This document shows, piece by piece, positions 38,065 through 47,972 of a stretch of DNA of 64,000 nucleotides. The stretch covers positions 1 through 64,000 of the forward strand of contig NZ_JACIIU010000002.1 of assembly GCF_014205685.1 (NCBI RefSeq), in the 5' to 3' direction. Origin of the DNA: Paenochrobactrum gallinarii. Lineage in GTDB: Bacteria; Pseudomonadota; Alphaproteobacteria; Rhizobiales; Rhizobiaceae. Position numbers and translations under genes: made by a program. The notes beneath the pieces are model-generated. The model searched no databases and was not told the origin of the DNA. It saw only the letters and a program-made list of their open reading frames with translations. Within the stretch, counting starts at the first letter, position 1, and the number at the start of each line of letters is the position of its first letter.

Positions 38065-38281
38065 GCGGGATATCTCCTTTAAAACCTCAATCAAAAGGCA
38101 ATTAATATCGGCATTACAATGGTTATTGCGGCAATTGCAACCGTTGCAAAGCAATAGAGTTACCTTTTCCCTTATCGATTGCCATGTTACACCTCTTTTC
38201 AGCCACTGAATAACAAAATGGGTGTTTAAAATCGCTCAGGCTCAATAATGTCATGAAACCGTGGCCTAGACTGGAAAATGG

Positions 38282-39157
38282 ATGAGTAATTATAGTCCTA
38301 CAACTAACACGCTTGAACAAAAGCTTGATCGTCTTATTGCAGCTGTTGAGCGTTTATCCGCCCCTCTGCCTGCCGCACCTGATTTCGAGCAGGCCGATTG
38401 CTTCGTCTGGGAACCGGAGCAAACCTATTTGGCACCTGTCGAATCCGTCAATCGCGTTGATATTGACCTGATTCAGGGGGTCGATCTGGTGCGTGATCAA
38501 TTGGTGGAAAACACAACCCGCTTTGCCAAAGGTTATCCGGCTAATAACGTGCTGTTATGGGGCGCACGTGGTATGGGTAAATCTTCGCTTGTCAAAGCAT
38601 CCCATGCCAGAATCAATGCAGCACGCGGCGACGAACCAGCATTAAAGCTGATTGAAATTCACCGTGAAGATATTGATTCATTGCCGGCATTGATGAACCT
38701 CATCAAAAAAGCGCCTTACCGCTTCATATTGTTTTGCGATGATTTGTCGTTTGACCATGATGACACATCATACAAATCACTAAAAGCAGCGCTTGATGGC
38801 GGCGTTGAAGGCCGCTCTTCCAATGTGATCTTCTATGCAACATCCAATCGCCGCCATTTAATGCCGCGAGATATGATTGAAAATGAGCGCTTAAGCGCCA
38901 TTAATCCATCAGAAGCGATTGAAGAGAAGGTTTCACTCTCGGATCGCTTTGGTCTGTGGCTCGGCTTTCATAAATGCAGCCAGGATGATTATCTGGCAAT
39001 GATCGACGGCTACGCCGCCCATTACAAGCTACCGGTTGAGCAGGAACAATTGCATCGCGAAGCCCTCACCTGGTCTGCTACCCGCGGCCATCGTTCAGGC
39101 CGTGTTGCATGGCAGTTTATTCAGGATCTGGCCGGGCGCTTGCGCGTTCACATCTGA
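38282..39157 (+). CDS. DUF815 family AAA ATPase
   Basis: A 291-residue cytoplasmic P-loop protein. Walker A is WGARGMGKSSLVKA near residues 95-107, the Walker B-like stretch is FILFCDDLSFD, and sensor residues are in ATSNRRHLMPRDM. This is the DUF815 family, conserved next to yajC in alphaproteobacteria. Biological role unknown. It is divergent from yajC and convergent with the NlpD-like gene. Confidence 0.9.
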   Translation: MSNYSPTTNTLEQKLDRLIAAVERLSAPLPAAPDFEQADCFVWEPEQTYLAPVESVNRVDIDLIQGVDLVRDQLVENTTRFAKGYPANNVLLWGARGMGKSSLVKASHARINAARGDEPALKLIEIHREDIDSLPALMNLIKKAPYRFILFCDDLSFDHDDTSYKSLKAALDGGVEGRSSNVIFYATSNRRHLMPRDMIENERLSAINPSEAIEEKVSLSDRFGLWLGFHKCSQDDYLAMIDGYAAHYKLPVEQEQLHREALTWSATRGHRSGRVAWQFIQDLAGRLRVHI

Positions 39158-39174
39158 TAAAATATAGAAACAAG

Positions 39175-39212
39175 AAAAAAGCCCCGAAAGAGTTTATCTT
39201 TCAGGGCTTTTT
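39175..39212. terminator. Bidirectional intrinsic terminator
   Basis: Arms AAAAAAGCCC-GAAAGA and TCTTTC-GGGCTTTTTT with a GTTTA loop and one mismatch. Shared by the converging DUF815 and NlpD-like genes. Confidence 0.9.
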
Positions 39213-39232
39213 CTTGAATTGACGCTAAAATA

Positions 39233-40609
39233 TCAGCTTTCGAGATATTTATTCGGATTAACCGGCGTTGAATTCTTACGCACTTCAAAATGCAGTTTTG
39301 GTGATTTTGCATTACCAGTCATACCGGATTTAGCAATTTCATCACCACGACGCACTTTCTGGCCGCGTTGTACGGTAATAGCACTATTATGGCCATAAAC
39401 AGTCACCAGTCCATTATCATGGCGGATCAGCACCGTATTGCCAAATTCCTTCAGCCCATCGCCTGAATAAATCACAACGCCGTTTTCAGCGGCCTTAACA
39501 GGTGTGCCTTCCGGTACCATAATGTCGATACCGTCATTAACGGCTGTGCCCTCACGCTGACCATAGCTGGACAGGATGCGGCCCCGCACAGGCCAGCGCA
39601 TCTGCGAAATACCGGTTGAAGACGGCGCGATAGACGCATCTTTCTGCGCATCTTCAATCACCTGATTGCTGGCTTTTGGCGGTGTGTAAGGCTTCACATC
39701 ATTGGTTTGATTACTCGCAGCCGGCGCTTTCTTGGTTGCATCAACCGCATTTTGCTGCGGGGCAACAGACGCTACCTGCTGAGGTGCAGTCACTGCACCT
39801 TTAGGCGGAATGATCAAAGACTGGCCAACACGGATAGCCCCATTGCTTAAACCATTCGCCTTTTTCAGCTCATCAACCGAAATGCCGTGGCTTTGTGCAA
39901 TTGCATTTAAAGAATCACCGGCTTTAACGGAATAACCGCCAGACTGAATAGCCGTTTTAGCAGCAGCAACATTTTGCTGAACCGTTGTCGCAGAAGCCGG
40001 AATCTGCCCCAGAACCTGCTCCTTAGCGCCAGCCAACTGGCCTTGCGCAACCGTTCCAGCGGCAGCAAGCACAGCACCTCCTGCCGGAATTTTCAGTGTC
40101 TGGCCGATTTTGATATTGTTGGCGTCGGTAATACCATTGGCCTGCATCAACACGGCAGGGCTTACACCTGCACGACGCGCAATACCATAAAGGGAATCAC
40201 CGGACTGGACGACCATGCTGCTTGCAGCAGCACCTGCTGCGGCAGTCGCCTGACCAATCTGGCTATTCGCCTGATTGACCACATTTGTTCTTGCCTGATT
40301 ATATTGGTCATTTGCCGATTGCTGAACGGAGGCAACGACAGAACCACTCGATACAGGCGGCAGCTCATTACGCTGCACACTGCCTGACGAAACCGGCTGC
40401 ACCGATGCTGTATAACCGCCATCAACTTGCTGACCCGAACGATTAACAGGTGCCGATGGCGTCGCGGATGCATAAAGCCCGTCAGAAAAACGCATCGTAT
40501 CGGCACTGCAACCCGCTGCAAATCCGGCGATCAGAACGATAGCGACGTTCCGCATCAGGCGCTCGGACGTTTGCTGTAAAATTCTGATACGCATTTTGAA
40601 CCCGTCCAT
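39233..40609 (-). CDS. NlpD-like LysM/LytM lipoprotein (amidase activator)
   Basis: A 458-residue envelope protein. N-terminal signal with a lipobox-like GFAAGC, then a Ser/Gln-rich linker, two LysM peptidoglycan-binding domains (about 128-175, QSGDSLYGIARRAGV, and 225-270, KAGDSLNAIAQSHGI), a Pro/Ala linker and a C-terminal LytM (M23) domain at about 335-455. The first zinc ligand of active M23 enzymes (His in HxGxD) is Asn here (NDGIDIM), while YGHNSAI and LHFEVR remain. That is the NlpD/EnvC pattern: no endopeptidase activity, but activation of an N-acetylmuramyl amidase for cell separation. ATG at 40609 chosen over a TTG two codons earlier. Confidence 0.87.
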   Translation of the reverse strand: MDGFKMRIRILQQTSERLMRNVAIVLIAGFAAGCSADTMRFSDGLYASATPSAPVNRSGQQVDGGYTASVQPVSSGSVQRNELPPVSSGSVVASVQQSANDQYNQARTNVVNQANSQIGQATAAAGAAASSMVVQSGDSLYGIARRAGVSPAVLMQANGITDANNIKIGQTLKIPAGGAVLAAAGTVAQGQLAGAKEQVLGQIPASATTVQQNVAAAKTAIQSGGYSVKAGDSLNAIAQSHGISVDELKKANGLSNGAIRVGQSLIIPPKGAVTAPQQVASVAPQQNAVDATKKAPAASNQTNDVKPYTPPKASNQVIEDAQKDASIAPSSTGISQMRWPVRGRILSSYGQREGTAVNDGIDIMVPEGTPVKAAENGVVIYSGDGLKEFGNTVLIRHDNGLVTVYGHNSAITVQRGQKVRRGDEIAKSGMTGNAKSPKLHFEVRKNSTPVNPNKYLES

Positions 40610-40858
40610 ACTCAAACTCTATAGACTGATTAAAACCCGTTAATGTTACTCTCTGGTTAAAATTCGTAAATTCGGGGAAAAATATTTATAAATTAGATAC
40701 CATAAGGCTGAAATCGGCCGAAAAAAACCGATAAACACCTGTTTTAGCTGAAATTTTCATAAAAACGCAAATAGCGGCATATCCATCACTCTCGCTTCGT
40801 AACGACGGATATCACTTTAAAAAAGTGAAACAAATCAACCATTCAGTTAAGAATCATT

Positions 40859-41530
40859 TTAAAGGACGGAAGAAAGCCCGTCGATAAACGGCTGATAGCG
40901 CACATAGAGCAAATCTTCCTGCTCAAAACGGCTGCCGACTTTTGACAATTTGGTCATCATCTGAACACCATCACCCGGCCCCACCGGCGCAATCAGCACG
41001 CCATGCGTTGCAAGCAGATCAATATAGTGTTTTGGCAATTCTTCAAAAGCAACCCATGAGACAATACGGTCAAACGGCCCGCCTGCCGCACCATGGCGAC
41101 CATCGGCATGTTTGACGTTGATATTCTCAATCTGCAAGGCCTGAATACGGCTTCGCGCATGCTCGCAAAGGCTGCGATAACGATCAAGGCTTGTGACCCG
41201 TGTCGCCAACCGCCCCATCACAGCCGCAGTAAAGCCGGAGCCTGTACCAATTTCTAAAATACGGTGATTTTGCTCAATATTCAGCGCCGATAAAATACGG
41301 GTCTGCTCGTCAAGGCTTTCAATATACTCACCGCAAGGCAGCGGAATCGTGCGGGATGAATAAGCCAGATCCATCCAGTTCACATCAATGAAACTCTGGC
41401 GCTGCACAGACTCGATAGCAGCAAACAAACGCGGATCATGGAGCCCGATTGCACGCATACGCAAAACGAATGCTGCAAAGCCCTCCCGTTCCGACATTTT
41501 TGGCCGCTTATGTGCAGAAGCCCGATTCAT
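40859..41530 (-). CDS. pcm: Protein-L-isoaspartate O-methyltransferase
   Basis: A 223-residue SAM-dependent methyltransferase that starts repair of isoaspartyl residues in aged proteins. PLPCGEYIES is the substrate loop and ILEIGTGSGFTAAVMGRLA is motif I of the SAM site. Start ATG at 41530 behind GGAGCGAAACG; the longer frame from 41593 runs into the serS terminator. In related genomes surE normally lies between serS and pcm; it is absent here. Confidence 0.92.
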   Translation of the reverse strand: MNRASAHKRPKMSEREGFAAFVLRMRAIGLHDPRLFAAIESVQRQSFIDVNWMDLAYSSRTIPLPCGEYIESLDEQTRILSALNIEQNHRILEIGTGSGFTAAVMGRLATRVTSLDRYRSLCEHARSRIQALQIENINVKHADGRHGAAGGPFDRIVSWVAFEELPKHYIDLLATHGVLIAPVGPGDGVQMMTKLSKVGSRFEQEDLLYVRYQPFIDGLSSVL

Positions 41531-41580
41531 CGTTTCGCTCCGTAACCAGAGCGATTGCACCGCTCCGGATTTTTTTAAAA

Positions 41581-41610
41581 ATCTGCCGGACATTGATAAG
41601 TCCGGCAGAT
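41581..41610 (-). terminator. Intrinsic terminator downstream of serS
   Basis: Perfect 11-bp stem ATCTGCCGGAC (41581-41591) / GTCCGGCAGAT (41600-41610); in the minus direction it is followed by TTTTTAAAAAAATCC. It separates serS from pcm. Confidence 0.92.
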
Positions 41611-41629
41611 CTTCTTTATCCGAAAAAAC

Positions 41630-42913
41630 TTAAATTACTTTTTCGATTTTTGTCATGCCGCCCATATAAGGCACCAGCACGTCAGGAACGATAATGCTGC
41701 CATCTTCCTGCTGATAGTTTTCAATCACCGCAATCAACGCACGGCCAACCGCTACACCTGAGCCATTGAGTGTATAAACGTGACGGGTGTTTTTCTCGCC
41801 TTCAACGCGGTAGCGCGCATTCATGCGGCGGCCTTGGAAATCACCGCAAACCGAGCAACTGGAAATTTCGCGATAGGTCTTCTGACCCGGAATCCATGCT
41901 TCAATATCGTAGGTTTTCTGAGCGCCAAAGCCCATATCGCCCGTGCAAAGCACAACGGTGCGGAACGGAATATCAAGACGCTTCAGCACTTCTTCGGCAC
42001 AAGCAGTCATGCGCTCATGTTCGTCAATGGCGTTTTCAGCATTAGTGATCGATACCATTTCCACCTTGAGGAACTGGTGCTGACGCAGCATACCGCGGGT
42101 ATCACGGCCAGCCGAACCAGCTTCCGAACGGAAGCAAGGGGTCAATGCCGTAAAGCGCAGCGGCAATGTACGGCCATCAAGAATTTCCTGCGCCACCAGA
42201 TTGGTCAGCGGCACTTCCGAGGTCGGGATCAGCCAGCGGCCGTCAGTGGTGCGGAACAGGTCTTCAGTAAATTTTGGCAACTGGCCGGTGCCATACATAG
42301 CTTCATCACGCACCATCAGCGGTGGCATCACTTCCGTGTAGCCATGCTCAGTCGTGTGCAGATCCAGCATAAACTGACCAAGAGCGCGTTCAAGACGTGC
42401 CAAAGCGCCAGTCAAAACGGTGAAGCGTGAACCGGCAATTTTAGCCGCACGTTCAAAATTCATCAGGCCAAGATTTTCACCAATTTCGAAATGCTCTTTC
42501 GGATCAAAGGCAAAGTTCTTCTGACTGCCAACGCGGCGAATTTCCACATTGTCGTTTTCATCCTGACCAAGAGGCACGGATTCCAACGGAATATTCGGCA
42601 ATGTTGAAAGCGCAGTGGTCAGTTCCTGATTAAGGCGACGCTCTTCTTCCTCAGCTTCACTTAAGAAATTTTTCAGCTCGCCTACTTCTGCTTTCAGCTT
42701 TTCGGCTGTTTCCATATCTTTGGAAGCCATCGCCTTGCCGATTTCTTTGGATGCAGCATTGCGGCGTTCCTGCGCTTCCTGCACCTTAGCAATGTGCAGA
42801 CGGCGCTGTTCGTCCAGCGCAATCAAATGCGCGGATTGAGGAGCAACACCACGTTTTTGCAAAGCTGCATCGAAACCTTCAGGGTTTTCGCGGATCCATT
42901 TGATATCATGCAT
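41630..42913 (-). CDS. serS: Seryl-tRNA synthetase
   Basis: A 427-residue class II aminoacyl-tRNA synthetase. The N-terminal ~100 residues form the long antiparallel coiled-coil arm for tRNA binding. Class II motif 2 is [20 protein letters not shown] and motif 3 lies in [18 protein letters not shown]. Start [18 protein letters not shown] at 42913 is the universal SerS start; the frame from 42943 is too long. Same strand as and downstream of tatC; a TATAAT-like box near 42930 may give it its own promoter. Confidence 0.97.
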   Translation of the reverse strand: MHDIKWIRENPEGFDAALQKRGVAPQSAHLIALDEQRRLHIAKVQEAQERRNAASKEIGKAMASKDMETAEKLKAEVGELKNFLSEAEEEERRLNQELTTALSTLPNIPLESVPLGQDENDNVEIRRVGSQKNFAFDPKEHFEIGENLGLMNFERAAKIAGSRFTVLTGALARLERALGQFMLDLHTTEHGYTEVMPPLMVRDEAMYGTGQLPKFTEDLFRTTDGRWLIPTSEVPLTNLVAQEILDGRTLPLRFTALTPCFRSEAGSAGRDTRGMLRQHQFLKVEMVSITNAENAIDEHERMTACAEEVLKRLDIPFRTVVLCTGDMGFGAQKTYDIEAWIPGQKTYREISSCSVCGDFQGRRMNARYRVEGEKNTRHVYTLNGSGVAVGRALIAVIENYQQEDGSIIVPDVLVPYMGGMTKIEKVI

Positions 42914-42946
42914 GAGAAAAGCCGTTTCACAAAAATTATACACTAT

Positions 42947-42977
42947 AAGGATCGCCCGCCTATAACGGGTGATCCTT
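42947..42977 (-). terminator. Hairpin between tatC and serS
   Basis: Arms AAGGATC-CCCG and CGGG-GATCCTT with one G/T mismatch and a CCTATAA loop. In the minus direction no T-run follows, so it may be a weak terminator or an RNA-processing hairpin after tatC. Confidence 0.5.
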
Positions 42978-42995
42978 AATTCTTTTTAGCCGATT

Positions 42996-43811
42996 TTACT
43001 CTTCAGATGAACTTTCATCTGTATTGTTATTTTCTGCTCTTTTACGCTCAATCATTCGAGCCATAATAATCGAAACTTCATAGAGCAGAATGGTCGGAAT
43101 TGCCAAGCCGATCTGGCTGGCCGGGTCTGGCGGTGTCAAGACAGCGGCCACCACAAAGGCAATCACAATCGCATATTTGCGCTTGTCTTTAAGGCCTTGC
43201 GAGGTCAGTAAACCAGCCCGCGCCATCAGACTGGTGACAACCGGCAACTGGAACACCAGACCGAATGCCACGATAAGCGTCATGATGAGGCTCAAATATT
43301 CAGACACTTTAGGCAACAGCGAAATCTGCACCTCACCGCCGCCGCCTGCCTGCTGCATGGCAAGGAAGAACCACATCACCATCGGAATAAAGAAGAAATA
43401 GACCAGCGCCGCACCAAAAATAAACAATAAAGGTGAGGCTATCAAAAATGGCAGAAATGCCATTCTTTCGTGTTTATAGAGACCAGGCGCCACAAATTTA
43501 TAGATCTGCGATGCAATGATCGGGAAAGCCAAAACAAGGCCGCCAAACATTGCAACCTTCACCTGCGTGAAGAAAAATTCTTGTGGCGCAGTATAGATCA
43601 GCTCGGCCTTGGAGCGATCCAAACCTGCCCAATCAATCGCCCATTGATATGGTACAACAAGCAGATTGAACAATTGCTTGGCAAAGGCAAAACACAGAAC
43701 AAAGGCGACAAAAAACGCCAAGATCGCCCAGATCAGACGGCGACGCAGTTCAATCAGGTGCTCAAGGAGCGGAGCTGCGCTCTGCTCAATCTCATCTTCG
43801 TTTTTGGTCAC
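42996..43811 (-). CDS. tatC: Twin-arginine translocase subunit TatC
   Basis: A 271-residue, six-helix inner-membrane receptor for twin-arginine signal peptides. The cytoplasmic N-terminus LLEHLIELRRRLIWA and the FGLVFQLPVV motif are conserved. Its start overlaps the stop of tatB by 4 bp. With TatB it forms the signal-recognition complex. Confidence 0.97.
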   Translation of the reverse strand: MTKNEDEIEQSAAPLLEHLIELRRRLIWAILAFFVAFVLCFAFAKQLFNLLVVPYQWAIDWAGLDRSKAELIYTAPQEFFFTQVKVAMFGGLVLAFPIIASQIYKFVAPGLYKHERMAFLPFLIASPLLFIFGAALVYFFFIPMVMWFFLAMQQAGGGGEVQISLLPKVSEYLSLIMTLIVAFGLVFQLPVVTSLMARAGLLTSQGLKDKRKYAIVIAFVVAAVLTPPDPASQIGLAIPTILLYEVSIIMARMIERKRAENNNTDESSSEE

Positions 43812-44527
43812 TCATTCGTTCCTGTCGTTTTTGCAGCAGGTTTTTTAGCGCTCGCCTTTGGAGCCGGTGCTTTTTTCGCAGGTGCCTTTTTAGGCGCTGC
43901 CGGTGCTGCATCAGCGGTCTTAACAGCAGCTTTCGTTGCTGGCGCTTTAGCAACGGATGCCTTAGGCGCTGCTTTAGCTTTCGGTGCGGCCTTAGCTTTA
44001 GCTGTTGCTTTTTCAGCCGCTTTGGCTGGTTTCGCAGCTTCTGCTTTCACCTCTTCAGGTAAATTCTTTCTTACAGCCTCGGCAATCGCATCTGCCGGTG
44101 ATTTCACCTCACTTACAGGTGCCGACACCACTGGTTCAGCCGCCGGAGCTATATCCGCTGACTCACTTGCTTTTTCAGCATCTTTATAAATGGAGGAATC
44201 AACCGGCTTTACAGATTGCTCAGGTTTTGGCGATTGATTAAGACTTGCCTTCAGATCATTACCCGCAGAGCGGATCGGATCAAAAACCTGTGTCATTTTT
44301 CCGCGCGGGTCGAGCTTGCGGGTCTCATCAATGATGGTTTTCACATCATCCAGCTCTGCCTCTTTCAAAGCATCATCAAACTGACGTTTAAACTCATTGG
44401 CGGTGGTGCGCATGCGCGACGTAGCCTTGCCGAATGCACGCAGCATTTTGGGCAAATCTTTCGGCCCGACAATCACAATCATCACGACTGCGATCACAAG
44501 AATTTCGGTCCAACCAACATCAAGCAT
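43808..44527 (-). CDS. tatB: Twin-arginine translocase subunit TatB with long Ala/Lys-rich tail
   Basis: A 239-residue TatB. The N-terminus MLDVGWTEILVIAVVMIVIV is the membrane helix, followed by GPKDLPKMLRAFGKATSRMR, the amphipathic hinge. The tail is unusual: after an acidic middle, about 75 residues from ~163 to the end consist almost only of Ala, Lys and Pro (KAAPKAKAAPKA and similar), resembling histone-H1/AlgP tails. Typical TatB is 130-200 residues. The gene lies 193 bp after tatA and overlaps tatC. Confidence 0.95.
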   Translation of the reverse strand: MLDVGWTEILVIAVVMIVIVGPKDLPKMLRAFGKATSRMRTTANEFKRQFDDALKEAELDDVKTIIDETRKLDPRGKMTQVFDPIRSAGNDLKASLNQSPKPEQSVKPVDSSIYKDAEKASESADIAPAAEPVVSAPVSEVKSPADAIAEAVRKNLPEEVKAEAAKPAKAAEKATAKAKAAPKAKAAPKASVAKAPATKAAVKTADAAPAAPKKAPAKKAPAPKASAKKPAAKTTGTNE

Positions 44528-44720
44528 TTTATACCCTCGCGCTTATCTGCGCTTTTATCCCGATAGCCGGCAGACAAAAAGCCTGATCTTTTATTTAAGT
44601 AAATAATAAAACCACGCTTAATAAAACAGTAAAGTGCTGCAAACCAAGGCGCAATAAACAAAACAGCAGACAGAAGAGTGATTACAGCCAATCTGTTTGA
44701 CTGCAATCACTCAAAAGCAA

Positions 44721-44939
44721 TTATGACTTTGTGGTCTTTTTTGCAGGACGAGCCACTTCTTCCGCATCGTTTTCGATGGTTTTGCCGTCATCTTTGGTTT
44801 CGTCGTCGTTCATGCCCTGCTTAAAGTTTTTAATACCTTTAGCAACATCACCCATCAATTCAGGGATTTTGCCACGGCCAAACAACAACAACACAACAGC
44901 AAGCACGATCAGCCAATGCCAGATTGAAAAACTACCCAT
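44721..44939 (-). CDS. tatA: Twin-arginine translocase subunit TatA
   Basis: A 72-residue pore-forming Tat subunit. [20 protein letters not shown] is the membrane helix, [20 protein letters not shown] the amphipathic helix with the FGRGK hinge, and the tail is acidic. Start behind AGAGGAA. First of tatA-tatB-tatC, but separated from tatB by 193 bp, so tatA may be expressed at a different level, as is usual since it is needed in excess. Confidence 0.96.
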   Translation of the reverse strand: MGSFSIWHWLIVLAVVLLLFGRGKIPELMGDVAKGIKNFKQGMNDDETKDDGKTIENDAEEVARPAKKTTKS

Positions 44940-44999
44940 GATATTCCTCTCTTTGCCGCACTTGCTACGGCACTAAAACGTGATTAATCCGATTTAATC

Positions 45000-45291
45000 A
45001 TTTTGGCGCTATCTTTCAAACAGAACTATCACAGTGTCCAGTCCTGAGCGCGCCTCCTCACCGGATTTTTTTCAGCCAAAACACCCTATTTCATAAGTTT
45101 AGCGGCAACAAAAGCATTTGTTTTGTTATTTTAGCATAAATTATGCTGATAATCTTTTTTTGTGAAAAGCAGCATACCAGCCATAGCCAGAATGACTTAA
45201 TCAAACACCGTGTGATTTGCGTATAACTAAAGCCTTTAAAACACTAGCGACACCATGCGCGAAGTCTCTGTTTGATTCGTAACTTGAAGGC
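45000..45291. other. Non-genic stretch between scpB and tatA
   Basis: About 290 bp, presumably holding the tatA promoter. No hairpin with a T-run or gene was recognised. Confidence 0.5.
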
Positions 45292-46014
45292 TTAATCATC
45301 GCTGTCGAGCGGTGTCAGCAGCCCCATTTCCCCGACATTTACCTCATCAAGCGGCGCTTCATCAGCGGTTAATTCATCAAGATCAATATCCGGTGGTGCA
45401 ATTTTGAAGCCTGCCGGAATACGGCCAGACAACAACCCTGCCCCGCGCAATTCTTCCAAACCCGGCAAATCGCGAATATCACTCAAACCAAAGTGATCAA
45501 TAAATGCTTCGGTCGTGCCATAAGTGACAGGGCGACCAGGTGTGCGACGGCGGCCACGCAGTTTAATCCAGCCCGTCTCCATCAGCACATCCAGTGTGCC
45601 TTTAGAAGTTTCAACGCCGCGAATGTCTTCTAATTCCGCGCGCGTCACCGGCTGGTGATAGGCAATGATCGCCAAAACCTCCAAAGCAGCCCTTGAAAGC
45701 TTACGCTGCTGAACGATTTCCTTGCTCATCAAATGCGCCAGATCAGGCGCTGTGCGAAAACCCCATGCCTCACCGCGTTTAACCAGATTGACCCCGCGCA
45801 CACGATAATCATGCTGCAAGCGCTCCAGCACCTTATCCAAGGCGATATTGGGTACACGTTCACTTAAAGCAGCCAATGAAACCGGTTGAGCGGATGCAAA
45901 AATAATCGCCTCCACTTTGCGCACAGCTTCATCAAACTTCAGCCGTTCCGCCGCCTCAGCCGCGCTTAACTGTTCCGGTTGATTGACGCCCGGCACATCA
46001 GAGAATTCGCTCAA
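45292..46014 (-). CDS. scpB: Segregation and condensation protein B
   Basis: A 240-residue winged-helix subunit (kite) of the SMC-ScpAB condensin. SRAALEVLAIIAYHQPVTRAE and GRPVTYGTTEAFIDHFGL are the conserved parts. Starts within the last codons of scpA (4-bp overlap), so translation is coupled. The C-terminal ~40 residues are acidic. Confidence 0.95.
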   Translation of the reverse strand: MSEFSDVPGVNQPEQLSAAEAAERLKFDEAVRKVEAIIFASAQPVSLAALSERVPNIALDKVLERLQHDYRVRGVNLVKRGEAWGFRTAPDLAHLMSKEIVQQRKLSRAALEVLAIIAYHQPVTRAELEDIRGVETSKGTLDVLMETGWIKLRGRRRTPGRPVTYGTTEAFIDHFGLSDIRDLPGLEELRGAGLLSGRIPAGFKIAPPDIDLDELTADEAPLDEVNVGEMGLLTPLDSDD

Positions 46015-46859
46015 TTATCTTCTCCCGTTTCCTTGGTCGCTTTGGCTGGCTTTGACGCCTTGCGCATGAAAATCGGCTCAAAGGCCGATGTTTGTTTGAT
46101 TTCAAGTTTGCCTTCACGCACCAGCTCAAGGCTTGCAGCAAAAGAACTGGCAAGCGCTGAAACACGCTGATCAGGTGCAATCAAATAACGGATCAAAAAC
46201 TGATCAAGCACCACCCAATCCCCGATCTCGCCGATCATTCCGGTCAGAATATCACGCGCTTCTTTGAGTGACCACACGGCTCGCGAAGTGATTTCCACCT
46301 GCGTGACAGACATGCGCTGGCGCTGCGTCGTATAGGCTGAAAGCAATTCATAGAGTGACGCTTCAAACAGGCTGGTTTTATCGACAATCACCATTTCCGG
46401 TGCACCGCGTTTAAACTCTTCCCGCCCCAACTGGTTGCGGTTGACAAGACGTACAGCCGCCTCACGCATCGCCTCCAATCGCTTGAGGCGGAATTGCAGC
46501 ATGGCCGCAAGCTCCTCACCCGTTTCACCTTTATCATCGGCTTGTTTCGGGATCAGCAATTTGGACTTTAAAAAAGCCAGCCATGCCGCCATCACCAGAT
46601 AATCCGCTGCAAGCTCCAGTCTCAAAACCCGCGCCTGATCAATGAATTCAAGATATTGTTCGGCAAGCGACTGCACAGAAATGCGGGTGAGATCCACCTT
46701 CTGGCTACGCGCCAGATGCAGCAGCAAATCCAGCGGCCCTTCAAAACCCTCAATATCAATTTGTAGCGGCGGATCGTCAGATGCGTCGCTATCCTGCCAC
46801 AACACCTCAAGCGGCGCTATGGTGTCTGATATCGGGGCTTTGGGGTCTGCCACTGGCAC
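46011..46859 (-). CDS. scpA: Segregation and condensation protein A
   Basis: A 282-residue kleisin bridging the SMC heads. IEGFEGPLDLLLHLARSQKVD and QYLEFIDQARVLRLELAADY with KSKLLIP are the ScpA signature. It starts with GTG at 46859, 15 bp after nagZ, and overlaps scpB by 4 bp. Chromosome compaction and segregation. Confidence 0.95.
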   Translation of the reverse strand: MPVADPKAPISDTIAPLEVLWQDSDASDDPPLQIDIEGFEGPLDLLLHLARSQKVDLTRISVQSLAEQYLEFIDQARVLRLELAADYLVMAAWLAFLKSKLLIPKQADDKGETGEELAAMLQFRLKRLEAMREAAVRLVNRNQLGREEFKRGAPEMVIVDKTSLFEASLYELLSAYTTQRQRMSVTQVEITSRAVWSLKEARDILTGMIGEIGDWVVLDQFLIRYLIAPDQRVSALASSFAASLELVREGKLEIKQTSAFEPIFMRKASKPAKATKETGEDN

Positions 46860-46874
46860 TCATCCACATTTCAA

Positions 46875-47894
46875 TCAGGCTTCAACACTAAAAATACCTG
46901 CAAATTCTGCACGCAGCTCTTCCTCATTGGAAAGGTCAGGCTCACCGACATAAGACAATGCCAGATCGGCACGTCGTTTTGCCTTGCCTTCCAGCTTGAT
47001 GGTCCGTGCAGCAACTTTTTGCATTTCTTCCATATCGCCGCTGCAATGCAGCACGATATCACAACCAGCTGTAATAATCGCCTCAGCCAGATCACCAAGA
47101 TCGCCCGACAGAGCTTTCATGGAAATATCATCGCTGATGACCAGACCGTCAAATTCCAGCACATCACGGATAATAGTTCTGATAACCGTATCCGACAAAG
47201 TGGCCGGATAATCAGGATCAATTGCCTCAAACACCACATGTGCTGTCATCGCCATCGGCAAATCATTGAGCGCTTTAAACGGCACAAAATCATGTGCAAC
47301 CAGTTCGGCAAGCGGCACAGTAACGCGCGCAAGTTCTTTGTGTGTATCGCAAAAAGCACGGCCATGCCCAGGCATATGTTTTACCACCGGCAACACGCCG
47401 CCGGCCAGCAAACCTTCCGCACTCTGGCGGCCAAGCAGCGCCACCACTTCTGGATCGTAAGCATAAGCACGGCTGCCAATCACTTCATGTGCACCCTCCA
47501 CCGGCACATCCAGCACCGGCATGCAGTTCACATTCACTCCAACCGACAACAAATCAAAAGCATGCAATCGTCCAAGCAGCCAAGCGGCTCGCAGACCATG
47601 CTCCGGATTACGCTTGTAAACATCACCGATCATTTGCGCAGACGGATAATCAGGCGCCAGTGGCGGACGCAGACGCTGCACTCGGCCACCCTCCTGATCG
47701 ATGAAAATCGGCAGATCAGAACGTCCTGTAGCATCACGCATGGATGTGGTCAGTTCGTTTAACTGCTCAAGACTTTCCACATTGCGGGCGAAGAGAATTG
47801 CGCCCCAAGGGTTCACATCGCGAAAGAACGTAAATTCTTCTGCGCTAAGCTCAGTACCAGCAACACCTGCAATCATCGCCCTGCACTTGCCCAT
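46875..47894 (-). CDS. nagZ: Beta-N-acetylhexosaminidase NagZ
   Basis: A 339-residue family 3 glycosidase of peptidoglycan recycling that removes GlcNAc from anhydro-muropeptides. KHMPGHG at 172-178 and His185 form the histidine acid/base loop, and ISDDISMKAL near 254 holds the nucleophile Asp. Cytoplasmic, no signal peptide. Leads the nagZ-scpA-scpB transcript. Confidence 0.94.
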   Translation of the reverse strand: MGKCRAMIAGVAGTELSAEEFTFFRDVNPWGAILFARNVESLEQLNELTTSMRDATGRSDLPIFIDQEGGRVQRLRPPLAPDYPSAQMIGDVYKRNPEHGLRAAWLLGRLHAFDLLSVGVNVNCMPVLDVPVEGAHEVIGSRAYAYDPEVVALLGRQSAEGLLAGGVLPVVKHMPGHGRAFCDTHKELARVTVPLAELVAHDFVPFKALNDLPMAMTAHVVFEAIDPDYPATLSDTVIRTIIRDVLEFDGLVISDDISMKALSGDLGDLAEAIITAGCDIVLHCSGDMEEMQKVAARTIKLEGKAKRRADLALSYVGEPDLSNEEELRAEFAGIFSVEA

Positions 47895-47972
47895 GCGATC
47901 TGCCCCTTATGTTAAAATGTTCAATCACTATTCCGGTTAGCATATCCGCAAGGGATGATGCAAAAGATAAAC

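Noticed and set aside
43470..44189. 239-codon plus-strand frame rich in Ala/Phe/Gly
   Set aside because: It is the antisense shadow of the TatB Ala/Lys/Pro tail and the tatC start.
44494..44706. 70-codon minus-strand frame with a hydrophobic start between tatA and tatB
   Set aside because: It begins with TTG without a good ribosome site, runs 34 bp into tatB in another register, and its second half is not protein-like. Treated as chance.
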